Source: Macrotis lagotis
Lineage: Eukaryota; Chordata; Mammalia; Peramelemorphia; Peramelidae
Assembly: GCF_037893015.1 (NCBI RefSeq)
Contig: NC_133658.1
Coordinates: forward strand, 881,992,893 to 882,056,892
Length of the DNA stretch: 64,000 nucleotides
Direction of reading: 5' to 3'
Shown: positions 10,025 through 21,549 of the stretch, piece by piece
Layout of the letters: each line of letters opens with the position of its first letter
Position numbering within the stretch: the stretch's first letter is position 1
Translations under genes and position numbers: made by a program
The notes under the pieces: generated by a model
Seen by the model: only the letters and a program-made list of their open reading frames with translations
Told to the model about the DNA's origin: nothing
Databases searched by the model: none

Positions 10025-10447
10025 AATGAGAATGAAAATTAGATTGGGGTCTTTCTGTATAAGACTTTAAAAACATGAGGAGGTTTTTTTGTTTGTTTGT
10101 TTTATAGCTTAGCCTAGAGGCAACACTGGTTTATTAAGTAAGGAGAGACATGGTGAGATATATGGTAAACAAAAAAATTTGGAAAATTAGGGGGGGGGAA
10201 TAGCAAAAAAGTATGGTGAAAGGAATACAATGAGGAAAGATGAGGTTGGGGGAACATTTAGGAGACTATTGCAATAATTTAGAGGAGATATGCTCTGAGC
10301 TCAGGTAGTAGATATGTGAATAGAGATGTGGAAGAAGAAAAAGCATGATCTGGTAATTATCTAGAAACATAGTATTAGGAAGAGTAAGAGGTTGATAATG
10401 CTGAGGTCATGACCTAGGAGACTGGAAGGGTGGTGATGCCTTCAATA

Positions 10448-10742
10448 GAAATAATGTTTGTCCTTCATTTTTGAAGACTATGACATCAGGGAGGTGGTAC
10501 CATGACAAGCAAATGTAGTGGATTTAAGTGAGGTGTGCTGGGTTAAGTCACTAGCCTCACTTTCTTTTCTGGGTCCTTGACCAGATATGAATCAGAAAGA
10601 CTGGAAATGACCCTGGATAGGAGGCAATCAGGGTTAAGTGGATTGCTCAAGGTCACACAGATAGTAAGAGTCTGAAACTGGATTCAAATCCCTGTCCTCC
10701 TGATTCCAAGGTCAGTGCTCTAACCATTGCACCACCTAGCTA
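10448..10742 (-). repeat. RTE-tailed SINE (RTESINE type)
   Basis: Antisense copy. The tail is at low coordinates ('tgtttgtccttcatttttga', 'gacatcagggaggtggtacc') and the tRNA-like head is at the high end ('gctctaaccattgcaccacc'). About 295 bp, nearly complete. Confidence 0.85.
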
Positions 10743-10999
10743 GAGAAATGTAGACAATGGGAAGATGGGATGTTTTTAGTGCAAAAGATGAGTTAATTTT
10801 TGGTCATGTTTATTTCCATGTCTCCAGGATATTCTGAATGAAATATCCAATGGGCAAGTGTTGATAGAGGACTAGAGTTCAGGGGAGAAACTAGGATTAG
10901 GCATATAGATATATGAATTGTTTGCTTAGAGATAATCATTGAACCCATGAAAGTTAATAAAGTTACTAAGAGAGAAGAAAGGGAAGTAAAGAGCAGGAA

Positions 11000-11480
11000 C
11001 AAGTTGTTCACCCTTTGCTTTTAAAGAGGACCAATGATAACGTGGGTGATGTCTTGACTTAGAGGTGAACTGGATTCAACTGAGGCAGAGTTCTGCACAA
11101 AGTCATCAGCTTCTCTTTCTGTGTCAGCAAAGTCAAATGGCAAGACAAAAGTCAAGATGACTGGCAGTGGCCTAGGATGTAGTTCATGGTGTTTCTGACC
11201 AAGCTTTAAACCCTCAACAGCAACTGCTTCAGCTCCCTTCATGACTATTGGAATAAATTATTCTTATCTGCCCATTTTACTGGGGAGAAGTCTCCATTTA
11301 CTTGGGGTAGGAATCCCCCTAACCCACCTATGGATTTACTTTCAGTTTGGTTTAACCCATCTGTTGAGATGGTGTACCTGCTACAACTTCTTGGAGCTAC
11401 AGGTGAGAGTTGGATGATATGTTGTCACCAAAGGTAAATAAGCCACCCCAAAAAGGAGTTGGCAAATCTTCACACTGTGG
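11000..11480 (-). repeat. RTE-related repeat, antisense
   Basis: 'taaagaggaccaatgataac', 'gtgggtgatgtcttgactta', 'ggtaggaatccccctaaccc' and 'gagatggtgtacctgctaca' follow the order of a long marsupial RTE-derived repeat I recognise by its repeated occurrence. The upper limit is approximate. Confidence 0.6.
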
Positions 11481-11984
11481 ATGTTGCTGGTTCTCCTGAA
11501 TATCCCATACACCCAACAGGGAGAACGAGAGAGTGGAATGTGGCATAGGACAGAAACTTTGGGAACATACATTTGGAGAGCATGATATGAGTGATGATTT
11601 AACAAAAAAGAGTGAGGAATCATCAAAGAAATATAAAGAGAACTAGAAAAGAGCAGTGTCAAAAAAATCCAGAGACAAGAAAGCATCCAGGAAGCATCTG
11701 TGGTCAATGGTGTCAAATAGGGCTGCGAAGTTTGAGAAGTGAGAAAAGAACATCAACTTTGGTAATTAAGCGATCATTGGTAATCCTAAAGAAAGCTGTT
11801 TTGGTTGAAGAAAAAAAGGCAGAGACACCTAATATAGACATCTCTTTTTAAAAAAGCAGTTTGACAGAGAAAGAGAGAAGAGAAATTGGATGGTAGCTTG
11901 AGGGCAAAGTAGGGTCTAGTCAGAAGTATGCTGGTAAATGTTTAACAAGCAGCTTTCTATGGGGAAAAGGCAGGCATGACACAC

Positions 11985-12165
11985 TTTTAAGTCTAATATG
12001 CATTATTAATATTGTCTGTATCTCTTTTTACATCCTAGGCAAACAAAAAAACAATAAATCAAGTCTTGATTTGTAGCATTTGCTGTTTCCAAAACAAACA
12101 TTCAAACTGAAAAATTAACATTTGGCTCTCCTGAGTTGTTAAAGGTTTCCAGTGAACTCCTAGAT
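11985..12165. promoter_or_regulatory. Candidate conserved non-coding island
   Basis: Repeat-free, AT-rich, with 'taatatgcattattaatatt', 'aaacaataaatcaa' (SOX/FOX-like) and 'gaaaaattaacatttggctc'. Selected on composition and motif density only. Confidence 0.25.
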
Positions 12166-12179
12166 TTAGATAGGATGTT

Positions 12180-13140
12180 TTGAGTGTAGAGAGATTTTAT
12201 AGCTGGTGTCAGCAGATACATGGGTTTGAATCTAATCTCTGTCATATAGCTAGTAAATTTGCTTCAGTTTTCTTATCTTGATATAAGAGAAGTTTCCAAC
12301 TTCTCCCCCCAAATACACCTTACATAATGTAATTAGTGTAAAGGAATGATCAATATGATCTCTACCCTGTGATCTCTTTATGAAGTATGATTTTAATTAT
12401 GACAAAAAGGGAGCAACCGATAAACTAACCAAAAATTCAACCATGTCTCTGAGGGCTTTAAGTAGCTGGAGGAAATTCAGTAGTGAATCCAGTTAAGCAA
12501 TAACCCAACCTCTTAGTAGAGGACTCCAAAACTTCATGCTTAAGGAGCTGAGTTTCTAAGGACCCAAGCCCTAAGAGGTGCTTGAGAGTCTTTGGAAAGA
12601 TTGGATCAGCAACACACAATGCATCTATCTGGGACCAAAGAGATTGGGCCAATACATTCAGACTGAAACACCAAAGACAAAAAGACAAGGAAAGACGGCC
12701 ACTTCAAAAGGAAGACAGATTCAAGGAGCATGACCCTTTGCACCAGAGAAAAAAGTCAACCATGGATTGAAGAAAGGACTTCCAGTCAATACACTACCAG
12801 GGGTTGTATTCCTTCTGTCACATGGATATCCTAATTCTTGTGCTACATAAGCATTATACTCTAAGTTTGAATCCACTCTTCTCATGGACTTATGTATATT
12901 TACGGGAAAGCATGTGCCAAGCTTGTCTGGATAGGAATGGAGATGTTTTATGCAAACTATTGCCTTAGTAAATGCCTTTGATAAAATATAATTGAGGCTA
13001 TTGGCTGATTGCTAATGGATAGCACACTCAAGTGGGCTCAAGAGTTATATAGCATCAGAAATAAAGCTCAAGACTAACCCTAGAATCCTCAGAGTAGCAG
13101 TCAACTAATCCTCTGGGAACCACAAAATTTAAGATATAGT
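12180..13140. other. Unassigned stretch
   Basis: 12180-12300 is a weak SINE remnant ('gggtttgaatctaatctctg'). The remainder has no coding signal. 12820-13130 contains 'aaataaagctcaagactaac', a polyadenylation-like word, and may belong to an old interspersed repeat I could not name. Confidence 0.45.
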
Positions 13141-13179
13141 TTAAGTTGGGGAAGTGGCCCCAGAGTGGGTTTTTTATGT

Positions 13180-14000
13180 AAAAATGGGTGTAATAAAACT
13201 GGAAATACCTACCTCAAAGGACCACTGGAAGGATTTAATGAGTTGATGTTTATAAAACACTTTATACTCACTAAAGTCCTATATAAAATAGGTGGAAGTT
13301 GGAAATTCAAAAGTCCCAAGGCAAAGGCATTGGAAATAGAGGAGATGATCCTCCACTACAGGAAAACATAGAGAAATAAGAAATAGGTCTTTCTCTTGGT
13401 TCTTTTCTCTGGTAAGGGTCATAATCTATCAGGGAATGAAAAACCCAAGTTGTAGTCCTGAATCTGCCACTGTAGTAAGTAGGTCTCTATGTCTCAGTTT
13501 CCTTATAAAAAAATGAGTTTGGATAAAGGTCCCTTCCAGTTTTTATAGACTATGGTCAAATAGTGAGAAGACTACCAAATCCAAAGTCAAATCCCCATAA
13601 ACCATTTTTTACCTTTGTGAACTTAGACAAATCACTTCACTTCTCTGGGCCAAAGTTTCCCAAATTGTGAAATGAAGATGAATATGTGGGCCTAGATGAC
13701 CCCTTTCAACTCTAGAACTATGATCTATGAACTATGATCACTTATAAAATTCCATGAACTTGGGGAAGCGACCATGAAAAATGCTACATATAAGATTTGT
13801 TTTCAGTGCCAAACTGTTCTTGTTTTTTTTGTTTTGTTTTGTTTTTTTGTAATAAGGTATAAAAAGCAGCATGTTATAATGCATAGAGAGTCAAGAAGAC
13901 CTAGGTTCAAGTCTAGCTTCTGACACATAATGATTATGTGAACATGTCATTTAACCTCAATGTTCTGGGTAATTCTAAAGTTCTAGATTACTCTAAAAGT
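13180..14000 (+). repeat. Cluster of four MIR/MIR3-like SINE fragments
   Basis: About 13180-13300 (MIR, 'acctacctcaaaggaccact'), 13430-13550 (MIR3, tail 'aaaggtcccttccagttttt'), 13555-13745 (MIR3, tail 'cctagatgacccctttcaac') and 13860-14000 (tRNA-derived head, 'gacctaggttcaagtctagc'), all plus. None has an expanded tail. Confidence 0.65.
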
Positions 14001-14718
14001 AAGTATAAGTTGCAGGGAAGGTGTTAGTCTATATTGATAGAGGAAACAAGCTCATTGGGGAGTTCTCTATATTAGTGAAATCACAGGTCCAATCTTTAAC
14101 TATCTAAGAGATAATTCTCCAAGAAGAAGGGAAAGAGATCCATTGGGAATATAGGTGATATGAAAACAAAAAAGCAGTAAAATTAATTTTTAAAAACTCT
14201 ATGAGTAAGACAAGTCCAGACTTGAAGACATGTTAGATCTTGTAGGGATTCTGTACAGCGTGGTGTGAGGGGTGTTTAGTAACATCTCAGCTTAAGGGAT
14301 CCAGTTTTGTTGCAAGCTCAAGAATGATGAGACTTAGACATTTGGGGGGGGGGAGGTTGTTCCTGGGGGACATTATTAAAGTATGGACTGTTCTCCTTAT
14401 AATTCAGAAGGAGTTCACAGGCCCAGTACTTGCCTTGGATTCCCCTTTCCCTCAGTAGGGGTGTCCTGGAGCTAGTTCAAATGGATTCTTGAGAACTGGT
14501 TGTTAAATGTTTTATATGAGCATTTACACCTTGGAAAACAATTTCAAATTCAGGCTTGATCTGTTGTTTTCTTGATTGTCTAGACTTTAGAATGCAAAAA
14601 TAAATGTCAACAATCCAAGTGAAACTTCCAAGTTGATTGGGAGGACAGTATTCTCCAAGAGCCAAATATAAAACAGTTATCAGCTCATCATTGCCCTAAC
14701 CCCTTCAGTAACTTTCAG
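14001..14718. other. No gene seen; some unique AT-rich sequence
   Basis: Contains a G-run near 14344-14352. 14500-14718 is repeat-free and AT-rich ('acaatttcaaattcaggctt', 'aaaaataaatgtcaacaatc'), so weak regulatory potential cannot be excluded. Confidence 0.4.
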
Positions 14719-15150
14719 ATGATGCAAAAGAGAATATGGGGGGGGGCAGGAGTATATTTCTTTCTCCTGACTCAACACTCTGACTCAGCACTGAAGTCTT
14801 ACCCTTCTGCTTGTCTCTACCCCCTGCCACCAATTATCCAACTAGCCTCAGCTTCCTGGCATGGCTCCATGGCCCTATTGGGCTTGCCTGACCCAACTGG
14901 CGCCAGGAAGCCAGACCTAGTTTTTACCCCAAGTCTACCCAGTGCCAGGTCTAGCCAGGGTGTCTGTGATGCTGGCAGAAAAGTCCTAACCTTGCAATTT
15001 CTTGATGAGGAACCAATTATGTTCCAAGAAGGATGCCTCAGCCCAAGCACTGGCACTAGGGTTCGCTGCTTTTGGAGGAACACAGAGCTACTTTCCTAAA
15101 CAGTCAGGGTGCCAGGTTGACCTGGGGGAAGGTGAGCTCTTTGGCCCTAC
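14719..15150. other. Overlapping open frames without recognisable domain
   Basis: A 126-codon plus frame (14719-15099) and an 88-codon minus frame (14817-15083) cover the same DNA. Composition is S/P/L-rich, no domain or splice context, and the next plus frame runs into a SINE. Treated as non-coding. Confidence 0.5.
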
Positions 15151-15162
15151 CAGTCATACTTT

Positions 15163-15317
15163 CCAGTTTTGTTTTGTTTTTGTTTTTTCGCAAATGGGGT
15201 TAAGTGGCTTGCCCAAGGCCACACAGCTAGGTATTAAGTGTCTGAAGCCGGATTTGAACTTAGATACTCCTGACTCCAAGGGCCGGTGCTCTATCCACTG
15301 TGCCACCTAGCTGCCCA
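15163..15317 (-). repeat. WSINE1-type SINE (antisense)
   Basis: Complete antisense copy. Exact 12-bp duplication 'cagtcatacttt' at 15151-15162 and 15318-15329. The plus frame 15002-15310 is made largely of this SINE. Confidence 0.92.
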
Positions 15318-15364
15318 CAGTCATACTTTGAACAAACAGGATGGTGGGTGTAGTGGGGGTAGAA

Positions 15365-15540
15365 GACTAGACTTGTTTGGATCCAGGCAACCTTGGTGAA
15401 ATCTAGCCTGTCTACTGACTATCCTGAATGAAGTTGAGTACATCAACCCAGTACTCTGGGCTCCTCACCTGTAAAATAAAGTGGCTATTCCAGAGGTTCA
15501 TGAAGAATATTTTCAGCACTAAACACCATGAGCCCTTTGG
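15365..15540 (+). repeat. MIR3-like SINE, diverged
   Basis: 'gggctcctcacctgtaaaat' and the following tail are MIR3-like; the head is poorly kept. Confidence 0.4.
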
Positions 15541-16320
15541 TTCATGGGAAAGGGGAACCCTCAGCTCTCCTGCAGACTCACAGTGAATTTCCAAGTCATC
15601 TGCTCACCTCTCATTCAAGATCCAAAGTCCTTAGAGAAAGGGAGATCAAATTACTCCCTTGTTCTTCATCTTTTCTGAATGATAATTCCCTGGTCTCCAG
15701 AAAGAGAAATAGTAAGGATACTCCTAATGTAAGGCCAGAGCAGCCAGAGGCTTTCTCCCTATTATTGGGAGCCAGATGGGAAGTCCCACATAAAACCAAT
15801 ATACCCAAGACTAACAGTTGGAAGCCAGCAGGCAGGGGTGGAACTGTGTATATATCTGTGTCTGTGGGTCAGAGGTGGAGAGGGGATGGGGGTCTGAAAG
15901 TGAAAGAGGATAGGTCTGGCAGGGCAGTGATCATCCCTAGGAATTTCTGAAACTGATTGAATGGGAGTTATCTTGTGCCCCTTGGTTCAGCATCACCTCT
16001 ACCCAGTCCCCTTCCTCCAGCCCATGCACATCGGACAGGCCAGTGGATCTGCTGTTCTCCTCTGTCCAGGGCTACATCTGGCAGATGTGGCAGCTGGATG
16101 CAGCAAGAATACACAAGGAGGCTTAATGAGAACTCTTGGAGAAAGTAGGCCCCAGGGGCCCCAGGGCCTGCTCAATCAGAGGCTGGAATGGAGCCCTGAG
16201 CTGCCAGCTGCTGCCTACAGGAAACCAATCCAAGCTGACCCTCCCCCCTGCTGCAATTGTTCTTGCCCTCCTCCTCCTTTCTTCTTTGTTTTTATCTCTT
16301 CCATTTCAGATTTACCTGTT
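15541..16320. other. No gene seen
   Basis: Open frames of 120-147 codons between 15528 and 16579 overlap one another in different frames and on both strands. Their 3' parts run into the TC-rich tract, which accounts for their length. No domain recognised. Confidence 0.5.
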
Positions 16321-16560
16321 TGAGACAGAGACAGAGAGAGATATTATCTATCTCCTCTCTCCTCTCCCCTCTCCACCTCTCCTCCCCTCCCCTCCTTTCC
16401 TTTCTCCTCACTCCCCTCCCCTCTTCTCCCCTCTCCTCTCCCCTCCCCTCCCTTCCTCTCCCCTCCCTTTCTCTCTCCTCTCCTCTTCTCTTTTCTCCTC
16501 TGTTTCTCTCTTTATCTCTGTCCTCTCTGTCTTTGTCTCTCTCAGTGTATCTCCTCACTA
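16321..16560. repeat. TC-rich (polypyrimidine) low-complexity tract
   Basis: About 240 bp of C and T with repeated 'cctcccctcccctc' words. It produces Ser/Leu/Pro-rich artefact frames on plus and Arg/Glu-rich ones on minus. Confidence 0.9.
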
Positions 16561-16604
16561 TCCCCCCACCTTATTCTAGTCTCTTTTTTCAAACCAGGGA
16601 TATA

Positions 16605-17030
16605 AATGTATTTCAAATGAGATGAAAAGTGCTGGGGTCCTTTCCCCTAATAACATTTCTGTTATTGTTAGTGATTCAGAACAATCTTTCTAATGATTGT
16701 TAATGGTATGTAATTCTTTTTCAGAACTTCAGAAATGTGTATACATATTCTTTTGGAAATAAGTCTTGGTTTTGTATGTTTGGGTAAATTCCCTATATAG
16801 CCTGGATATAAGACCTTCATCAGAGATACTTGGTGGAATTATTTTTCCAACTGATAGTTTTTCTTCCACTTGTAGCTTTAGAGATTTTGTTCATGCATAC
16901 ATAAAACTTTAAAATTTCAAGTGATTGAAATTGTCCCTTTATTTCACGTAATTAAAATTGTTTTGTAACTTCAAAAACTCACTTGGTTTTCATTTCTTTC
17001 TAAATCCATCTCTCTCTTTCTCCTGATAGT
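16605..17030 (-). mobile_element. L1 LINE fragment, antisense (ORF2 3' part)
   Basis: 'ggatataagaccttcatcag' and 'cttgtagctttagagatttt' correspond to the segment seen antisense in mammalian L1 ORF2 ('ggatattag.cctt.tcaga'). Diverged. Confidence 0.6.
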
Positions 17031-17107
17031 AATGGCAGCGCCATAAACTGGAATGTTGTGATCACTTAAGTATGGCAGCAATACATGGAGCTGAGGCAGA
17101 AATTGAG

Positions 17108-17490
17108 TGTTTTAATGTGGAGAGAACACTGGACTAGATGCCAGAAGAACTCCATTTGAAAACATTTCTACTTACTGCCTGTGGACAAGTCATTTCTCAT
17201 CTCTGGACCAGTTTCCTCCCCAAGAAAATGAGGAGATTGAATGAAGTGATTTATAAGCTTATTTCCAGCTCTGACATTCTGTGTTCTAAGACCCCTCCCA
17301 ACTTTGATATTCTGTGTTCTAAAGGTCCTCCCAGCTCTGATATTCTATGTTCTAAGTACCCCTCCTAGCTCTGACATTCTGGGTTATCTAAGGGTCCTCC
17401 CAGCTCTGGTGTTCTGTGTTCTAAGGACCCTTTCAACTGTGACATTCTCTGTGTTCCAAAGTCCCTCCTAGATCTCACATTATAAATGGA
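17108..17490 (+). repeat. Minisatellite array A: MIR3-like SINE with about 7 tail units
   Basis: The SINE body (17108-17260, 'gtggacaagtcatttctcat', 'gaaaatgaggagattgaatg') runs without a break into the array. The unit is 'tgttctaaggaccctcccag' followed by 'ctctgacattc', 31-33 bp; seven units end near 17487. The join shows that the array is an expansion of the SINE tail. Confidence 0.85.
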
Positions 17491-18589
17491 AAAGTCCCTT
17501 TTCAATTTTCCTCTCCTTTGACCTCTAATTCTTTATAGCCTGAGATCCCAGGATCATTCTGTTCAGAGGTATAAAAGTCATCTGACTAGCTGAAGAAGGA
17601 AAGCCATTTGATTTTCTTATTCTGAATGGCACAGTTCCCTCTTGGTTTTTCTGCCTGGGCAGTGGGTAGAATTTATAGCTTTGCCCCCCTCTCCAGGGAG
17701 GGCTCCTTAAGGCTACACTTCTATGTTCAGAGGCTTTTCTTGGATCCCTGACCATTTCCTAACCTTCAGAGAGGTACAAAAGAGCTGGTGTTGGAGAGTG
17801 GGTAACTCTGCTCCCTGAGCTCTGCCTGATCCTTCCCACCCTCTTGCTGATGAGCTCATAATTCCATCTTTTCTGATGGGTGAGAAACTCACCTTTTCAC
17901 ACAGAATTGCTGAATGTATCTAAAATTTTCATCACAGAAAAAAAGAAACAAACCCTGCCTGGATGTGGCTTCTCCAGGATCTTGAACAATTAACATCTTC
18001 ATGGGTGTTGAGAAGCTAGAAGAATCCCCAGAAGTCCCAGGCCTGTGAAAAATAGACAGGGTGACTCAGGGCTGCTGCCAGATGGGGCAGGGGGTGCGTG
18101 GATGACTCTTCTCTTCCCTGTCCCAGGTCCTGAAGTGGGCTGAGGAACTTGGGCTCTGATCCAGGAAAGGGGAGGCAGAAGAACAAATCACTTTGTAGTC
18201 TATGTACTCTACCTTCTTCCCACTCTCATCCCATTTAAAACTAAGCCATTACCCAGCTGGCAAATAGATCCCAGTGTTCTCTATTTTCCTGATCAGCCTA
18301 TTACTACCCAAGGTCAAAAGCTTCCCTCCCTAGCAAGCCTTTGCCCAGACAGCCACCCCCTCTGGCTTGGGCCTTCCTACACCATCTGCCCACCCTTCAA
18401 TATGACTTTGGAGGGCCCTGAGGCCTGGGACGGCTGACTGATAGAAGTACCTGCTCTGTCAGAAGGAGACAAGGGCAAATCTGCTGACTCCAAATTAAGA
18501 GGAGTAACGGATGGTGGGTGCTAACCTCCACCCCCACTCCTGCTGGTATAGGCACCATCTTTGTAGTCAACTTATATATTAATGCTACA
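17491..18589. other. No gene or element recognised
   Basis: Unique-looking DNA. 17980-18130 is moderately GC-rich. Minus frames at 17525-17755 and 18397-18621 lack domains and context. Confidence 0.5.
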
Positions 18590-18812
18590 AACTGTGAGCT
18601 TTGGAAGGGTCTATGGAACATTAAAACTTAGAATATAGAAACATCAGAGCTAAGAAGGACCTTGGAGCAGAGAGTAGGTAGGGTCTTAGAACAGAGAATA
18701 AAAGATCTTGGAAGGGCCTTAGAACACAGAATGTCAGAGCTGGGAGGAATCTTAGAACACAGAATGTCCAAGCTGGGAGGGACGGTAGAACATAGGATGT
18801 CAGAGATGAGAG
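18590..18812 (-). repeat. Minisatellite array B (antisense), about 7 units
   Basis: Same unit as array A on the other strand: 'cttagaacacagaatgtcag' followed by 'agctgggagga'. Outer units are more diverged than the middle ones. Confidence 0.85.
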
Positions 18813-19129
18813 TGTCTCAGGGTTAAGTAGTACTGAGATAGGCTAGTCCAACTTTCATGTGACAGAAACTGCTACCCAAAGGGGTGAGGCAACTTAACTG
18901 TAGATTACAAATCAGTCCAGTTCCTCATCTTTGTCATTGCCTCATCTGTATCTACTTCATATTTCTAAACTCTTTATACACCCCCAAAGGTGTTCTTCCC
19001 CAGTCTCGCAGGGAAGGTTTAGTTTCCCCCTTTCTTTCTAAAGAGGAAGGCAGTCATTGGATGAATATAAGGAAGGACACAGCCAGTTCTGAGAGCATCA
19101 TTATCTTTTGTTAGATGCTTGTTAGTTGC

Positions 19130-19315
19130 TTGCTGGGCCATTGCCATTTGTCCTGACCTATGTCTTGCCATTGGACTCTAGTGACTCTAGAGGGGAGAAT
19201 GGGGCTGGTGACTTTGCATAGCTCTGCCTCATTTAAAACCAATTCACTTGCAAGTCAAAAAATTACATCCCTGATGTCACTGGTCCTCTTTGAGCGCACA
19301 AGATGACAACAAACA
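19130..19315 (+). repeat. RTE-tailed SINE, 3' part
   Basis: 'gactctagaggggagaatgg', 'ggctggtgactttgcatagc' and 'gatgtcactggtcctctttg' then 'atgacaacaaacaa'. The head is missing. Confidence 0.7.
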
Positions 19316-19384
19316 AGTCTCTTGCACCATTTGAGGCCTTACAGACTCAGTCCTTACCCTCTAGGAACTGACAATTAAAACCTG

Positions 19385-19690
19385 TTGCTCCATGGTACAG
19401 AGGAAAATGTGATGGATTGGAGAAGGAAGACCTGGTTCAAATCTTTGCTTATTTCATTTCTCTGGACTTCAAATTCCTCAACTGGAAAATGAGGAAGCTT
19501 GGATTAAAAGGGCCTTAGAAGCACCTTCCAAATTATACGTAATTACCTCTCTTGTTCTGTGTTCTAAGAGCCTCCCAGTTCTGACACTCTATATTCCAAG
19601 GACCCTCCCAGTTTCTGTGTTCTAAGGGCCCTCCCTACTCTAAGGACCCTCCAGCTTTGACATTCTGTTTTAAGGTTTTTCCCCTGCTCT
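19385..19690 (+). repeat. Minisatellite array C: MIR3-like SINE with about 4-5 tail units
   Basis: SINE body 19385-19545 ('gacctggttcaaatctttgc', 'cctcaactggaaaatgagga') leads into 'gttctgtgttctaagagcct' and further units to about 19690. Another body-array join. Confidence 0.8.
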
Positions 19691-19714
19691 AATCTTTAAT
19701 TCTAAGCCTCTACA

Positions 19715-19830
19715 CGGACATAGAATTTCTCACAGGAAGGAGCCTTTAGAGATTTTCTAGTCCAACCTCTTCATTTTATGGATGGGGAAACTGAGCCCGG
19801 GAGGCATCCTTTCCTTGCCTGACATTTTAT
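19715..19830 (-). repeat. MIR3-like SINE fragment (antisense)
   Basis: 'tagagattttctagtccaac' and 'tttatggatggggaaactga'. Confidence 0.6.
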
Positions 19831-19879
19831 ATTCTAAGTTTCCTTATGGCTGACATTGCATTATTCTGTAATCATCAAG

Positions 19880-20170
19880 GGAAACAGGAGAAGGTGGGAG
19901 AGTGGATGGTCTTCAGGCACATTTCACTGAATCCCAGTGGGGACTGATTCGCACTAATCCAATGACCAGGGACACTCTAGAAGGCTCTACCTCCCCCATA
20001 TTTTTCATTATATGATACCTTCTGGAGACTATTTCAGGCAAGTGGGCCAGCCTGAGAGAATGTTTTCTCTCCATCACAGCCTCGTTAAGCAACTTAACAA
20101 AGTGTTAATGGATAGGACCAGGCTCATGCAAACCACTTTCTAAAAGAATCAGGGTGACATCTCCCTCCCG
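19880..20170. promoter_or_regulatory. Candidate conserved non-coding island
   Basis: Repeat-free, with 'gactgattcgcactaatcca', 'caacttaacaaagtgttaat' and 'ggctcatgcaaaccactttc'. 'aaccac' resembles a RUNX core. Composition argument only. Confidence 0.25.
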
Positions 20171-20299
20171 GTCTCTTTCTTCTCCAGCCCTCACTCCTAT
20201 CCTTGTCTCTCAGCACAGAAATCACCACCTCCTGATTGGACTGATCACTGACTCTTTGGAGAAGGGTTTATCTTTCTTTCACTAGGGAAAACTGCCACA

Positions 20300-20460
20300 G
20301 GAGGTAGACTGGAGTTAGAACTGGTTTCTAATCCAGATTGCACTGTTGGTTTACTATGAAAAACACTGTAACATTCCAAGTCTCTAGCTTTCCATCTATA
20401 AAATGGGAACAATCACTTACTTTTCTTGTATAGAGGGAAAAGAAGGCCTTGTTCAACCTC
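20300..20460 (+). repeat. MIR-like SINE
   Basis: 'aagtctctagctttccatct' then 'ataaaatgggaacaatcact'. Confidence 0.6.
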
Positions 20461-20544
20461 AGTTCCAAAGAATTCATAACATATGCCTCCCATCGTGACT
20501 CAGAGTGCAGATTGAAGAATTTTTTTCTCTCTTGCATTCTTGGG

Positions 20545-20680
20545 TATTTTTTTAAACATGGCTAATGTGGACATTTGTTTTGCATGACTATATATTTTTA
20601 ATGGGTCTTATTTTTCTCACCTTCTCAACGGGGTAGAAAAATTTTGAACTAGAAATAATATAAAATTGTATTTTTTTAAA
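20545..20680 (+). mobile_element. L1 LINE 3'-end fragment
   Basis: 'atggctaatgtggacatttg' and 'ttttgcatgactatatattt' are the recurring marsupial L1 3'UTR words, also seen near 42580 and 34900. Ends in an A/T-rich tail. Confidence 0.7.
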
Positions 20681-20759
20681 GACTTGATTCAAGGCCTCCT
20701 TGCTCTATCATTTCCTAGTTGTGTGAACCTGAGAAAGTCATTTCCCTTGCTCTGAACCT

Positions 20760-21014
20760 GTTTCTCTAAATTTCTCTTCTGTAATTTCTGTAAAATTCCT
20801 GACTCTTTGTGACTCCTTCTATGGTTTCTTGGAAGAGAAACTACAGTGGTTTGCCCTTTCCTTCTCCAAGTCATTTTACAAATGAGGAAACAGAATCAGA
20901 GTGAAGTGACTTGCCCAGAGTCACACAGCTAGTATGTATCTGAGGCCAGATTTGAACTCATGAAAATGAGTCTTCCTGATTCAAGTACATTGCTCTATAT
21001 GTTGTACTACCTAG
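20760..21014 (-). repeat. SINE with BovB/RTE-like tail (antisense)
   Basis: 'cctgactctttgtgactcct', 'ctacagtggtttgccctttc', 'gagtcacacagctagtatgt' and the closing 'gctctatatgttgtactacc'. Confidence 0.8.
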
Positions 21015-21214
21015 AATTGCAAATGATGCAGGATCATCAATTTTGGGGTTAGACAGAATCTTTTCACTTTATATATATAAGGAAACTGAGGTTGTGGCAC
21101 ACTCATGGTCCTACAAATAGTAAGGGAGGAGCAGGAGGAGGAGGGAATAATTTGAATATAGGTTCTCTGATTCCATACCTGACACTCTTTTCAATGTACC
21201 ATCCCTGAGCTATG

Positions 21215-21430
21215 ATTATTATTTCTATAATAACCTTTCTTTGCTCAATTATATTCAATGGCTCCCCAGTGGCTATAGGATAAAACCCCAACTCCTTGGT
21301 CCCAGCATTTAAGGTCCTTCATAATCTGACCCTCCCCTTCCTTTCTAGTCCCATCTTCCATGACTCCCCTGCAGGAAGCCTTTGTTACAGCCAAAATGAA
21401 CTTGTTACCCTACCCCTAATAGGCTTCCCC
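21215..21430 (+). mobile_element. L2 LINE 3' fragment
   Basis: 'atggctccccagtggctata', 'ggataaaaccccaactcctt' and 'aggtccttcataatctgacc' are sense L2 words in order. Confidence 0.8.
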
Positions 21431-21549
21431 TCTTCCATCCTTTTGCTCAGTTTTCTGGTTTGTTCTTTTTAATTGTTTGCATTAGCTGATGAAGGATTTA
21501 TGGGGTCTTAAAGAAAGAGTTGGAAGGGTCCTCAAAGATGAGCTAGGCC

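Larger units (their letters stand above)
9690..11950 (-). mobile_element. L2 LINE, antisense, broken by three insertions
   Basis: Three stretches form one antisense L2: 9690-10440, about 10745-10990, and 11590-11950. The first holds 'ggagactattgcaataattt', the second 'gataatcattgaacccatga', both typical antisense L2 words. In the third, the minus strand of about 11700-11729 encodes the reverse-transcriptase motif A remnant F-D-T-I-D-H. The gaps are filled by a WSINE, an RTE-type SINE and an RTE-related piece. Old and not functional. Confidence 0.75.

Noticed and set aside
11612-11851. Plus-strand 79-codon frame
   Set aside because: Antisense of the L2 reverse-transcriptase region.
12820-13130. 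Possible old solo LTR
   Set aside because: There is an AATAAA-like word, but I could not define matching ends, a target duplication or a family. No retroviral or LTR-element coding sequence was recognised anywhere in the window.
15002-15310. 102-codon plus-strand frame with a plausible-looking C-terminus
   Set aside because: Its second half is antisense WSINE sequence.
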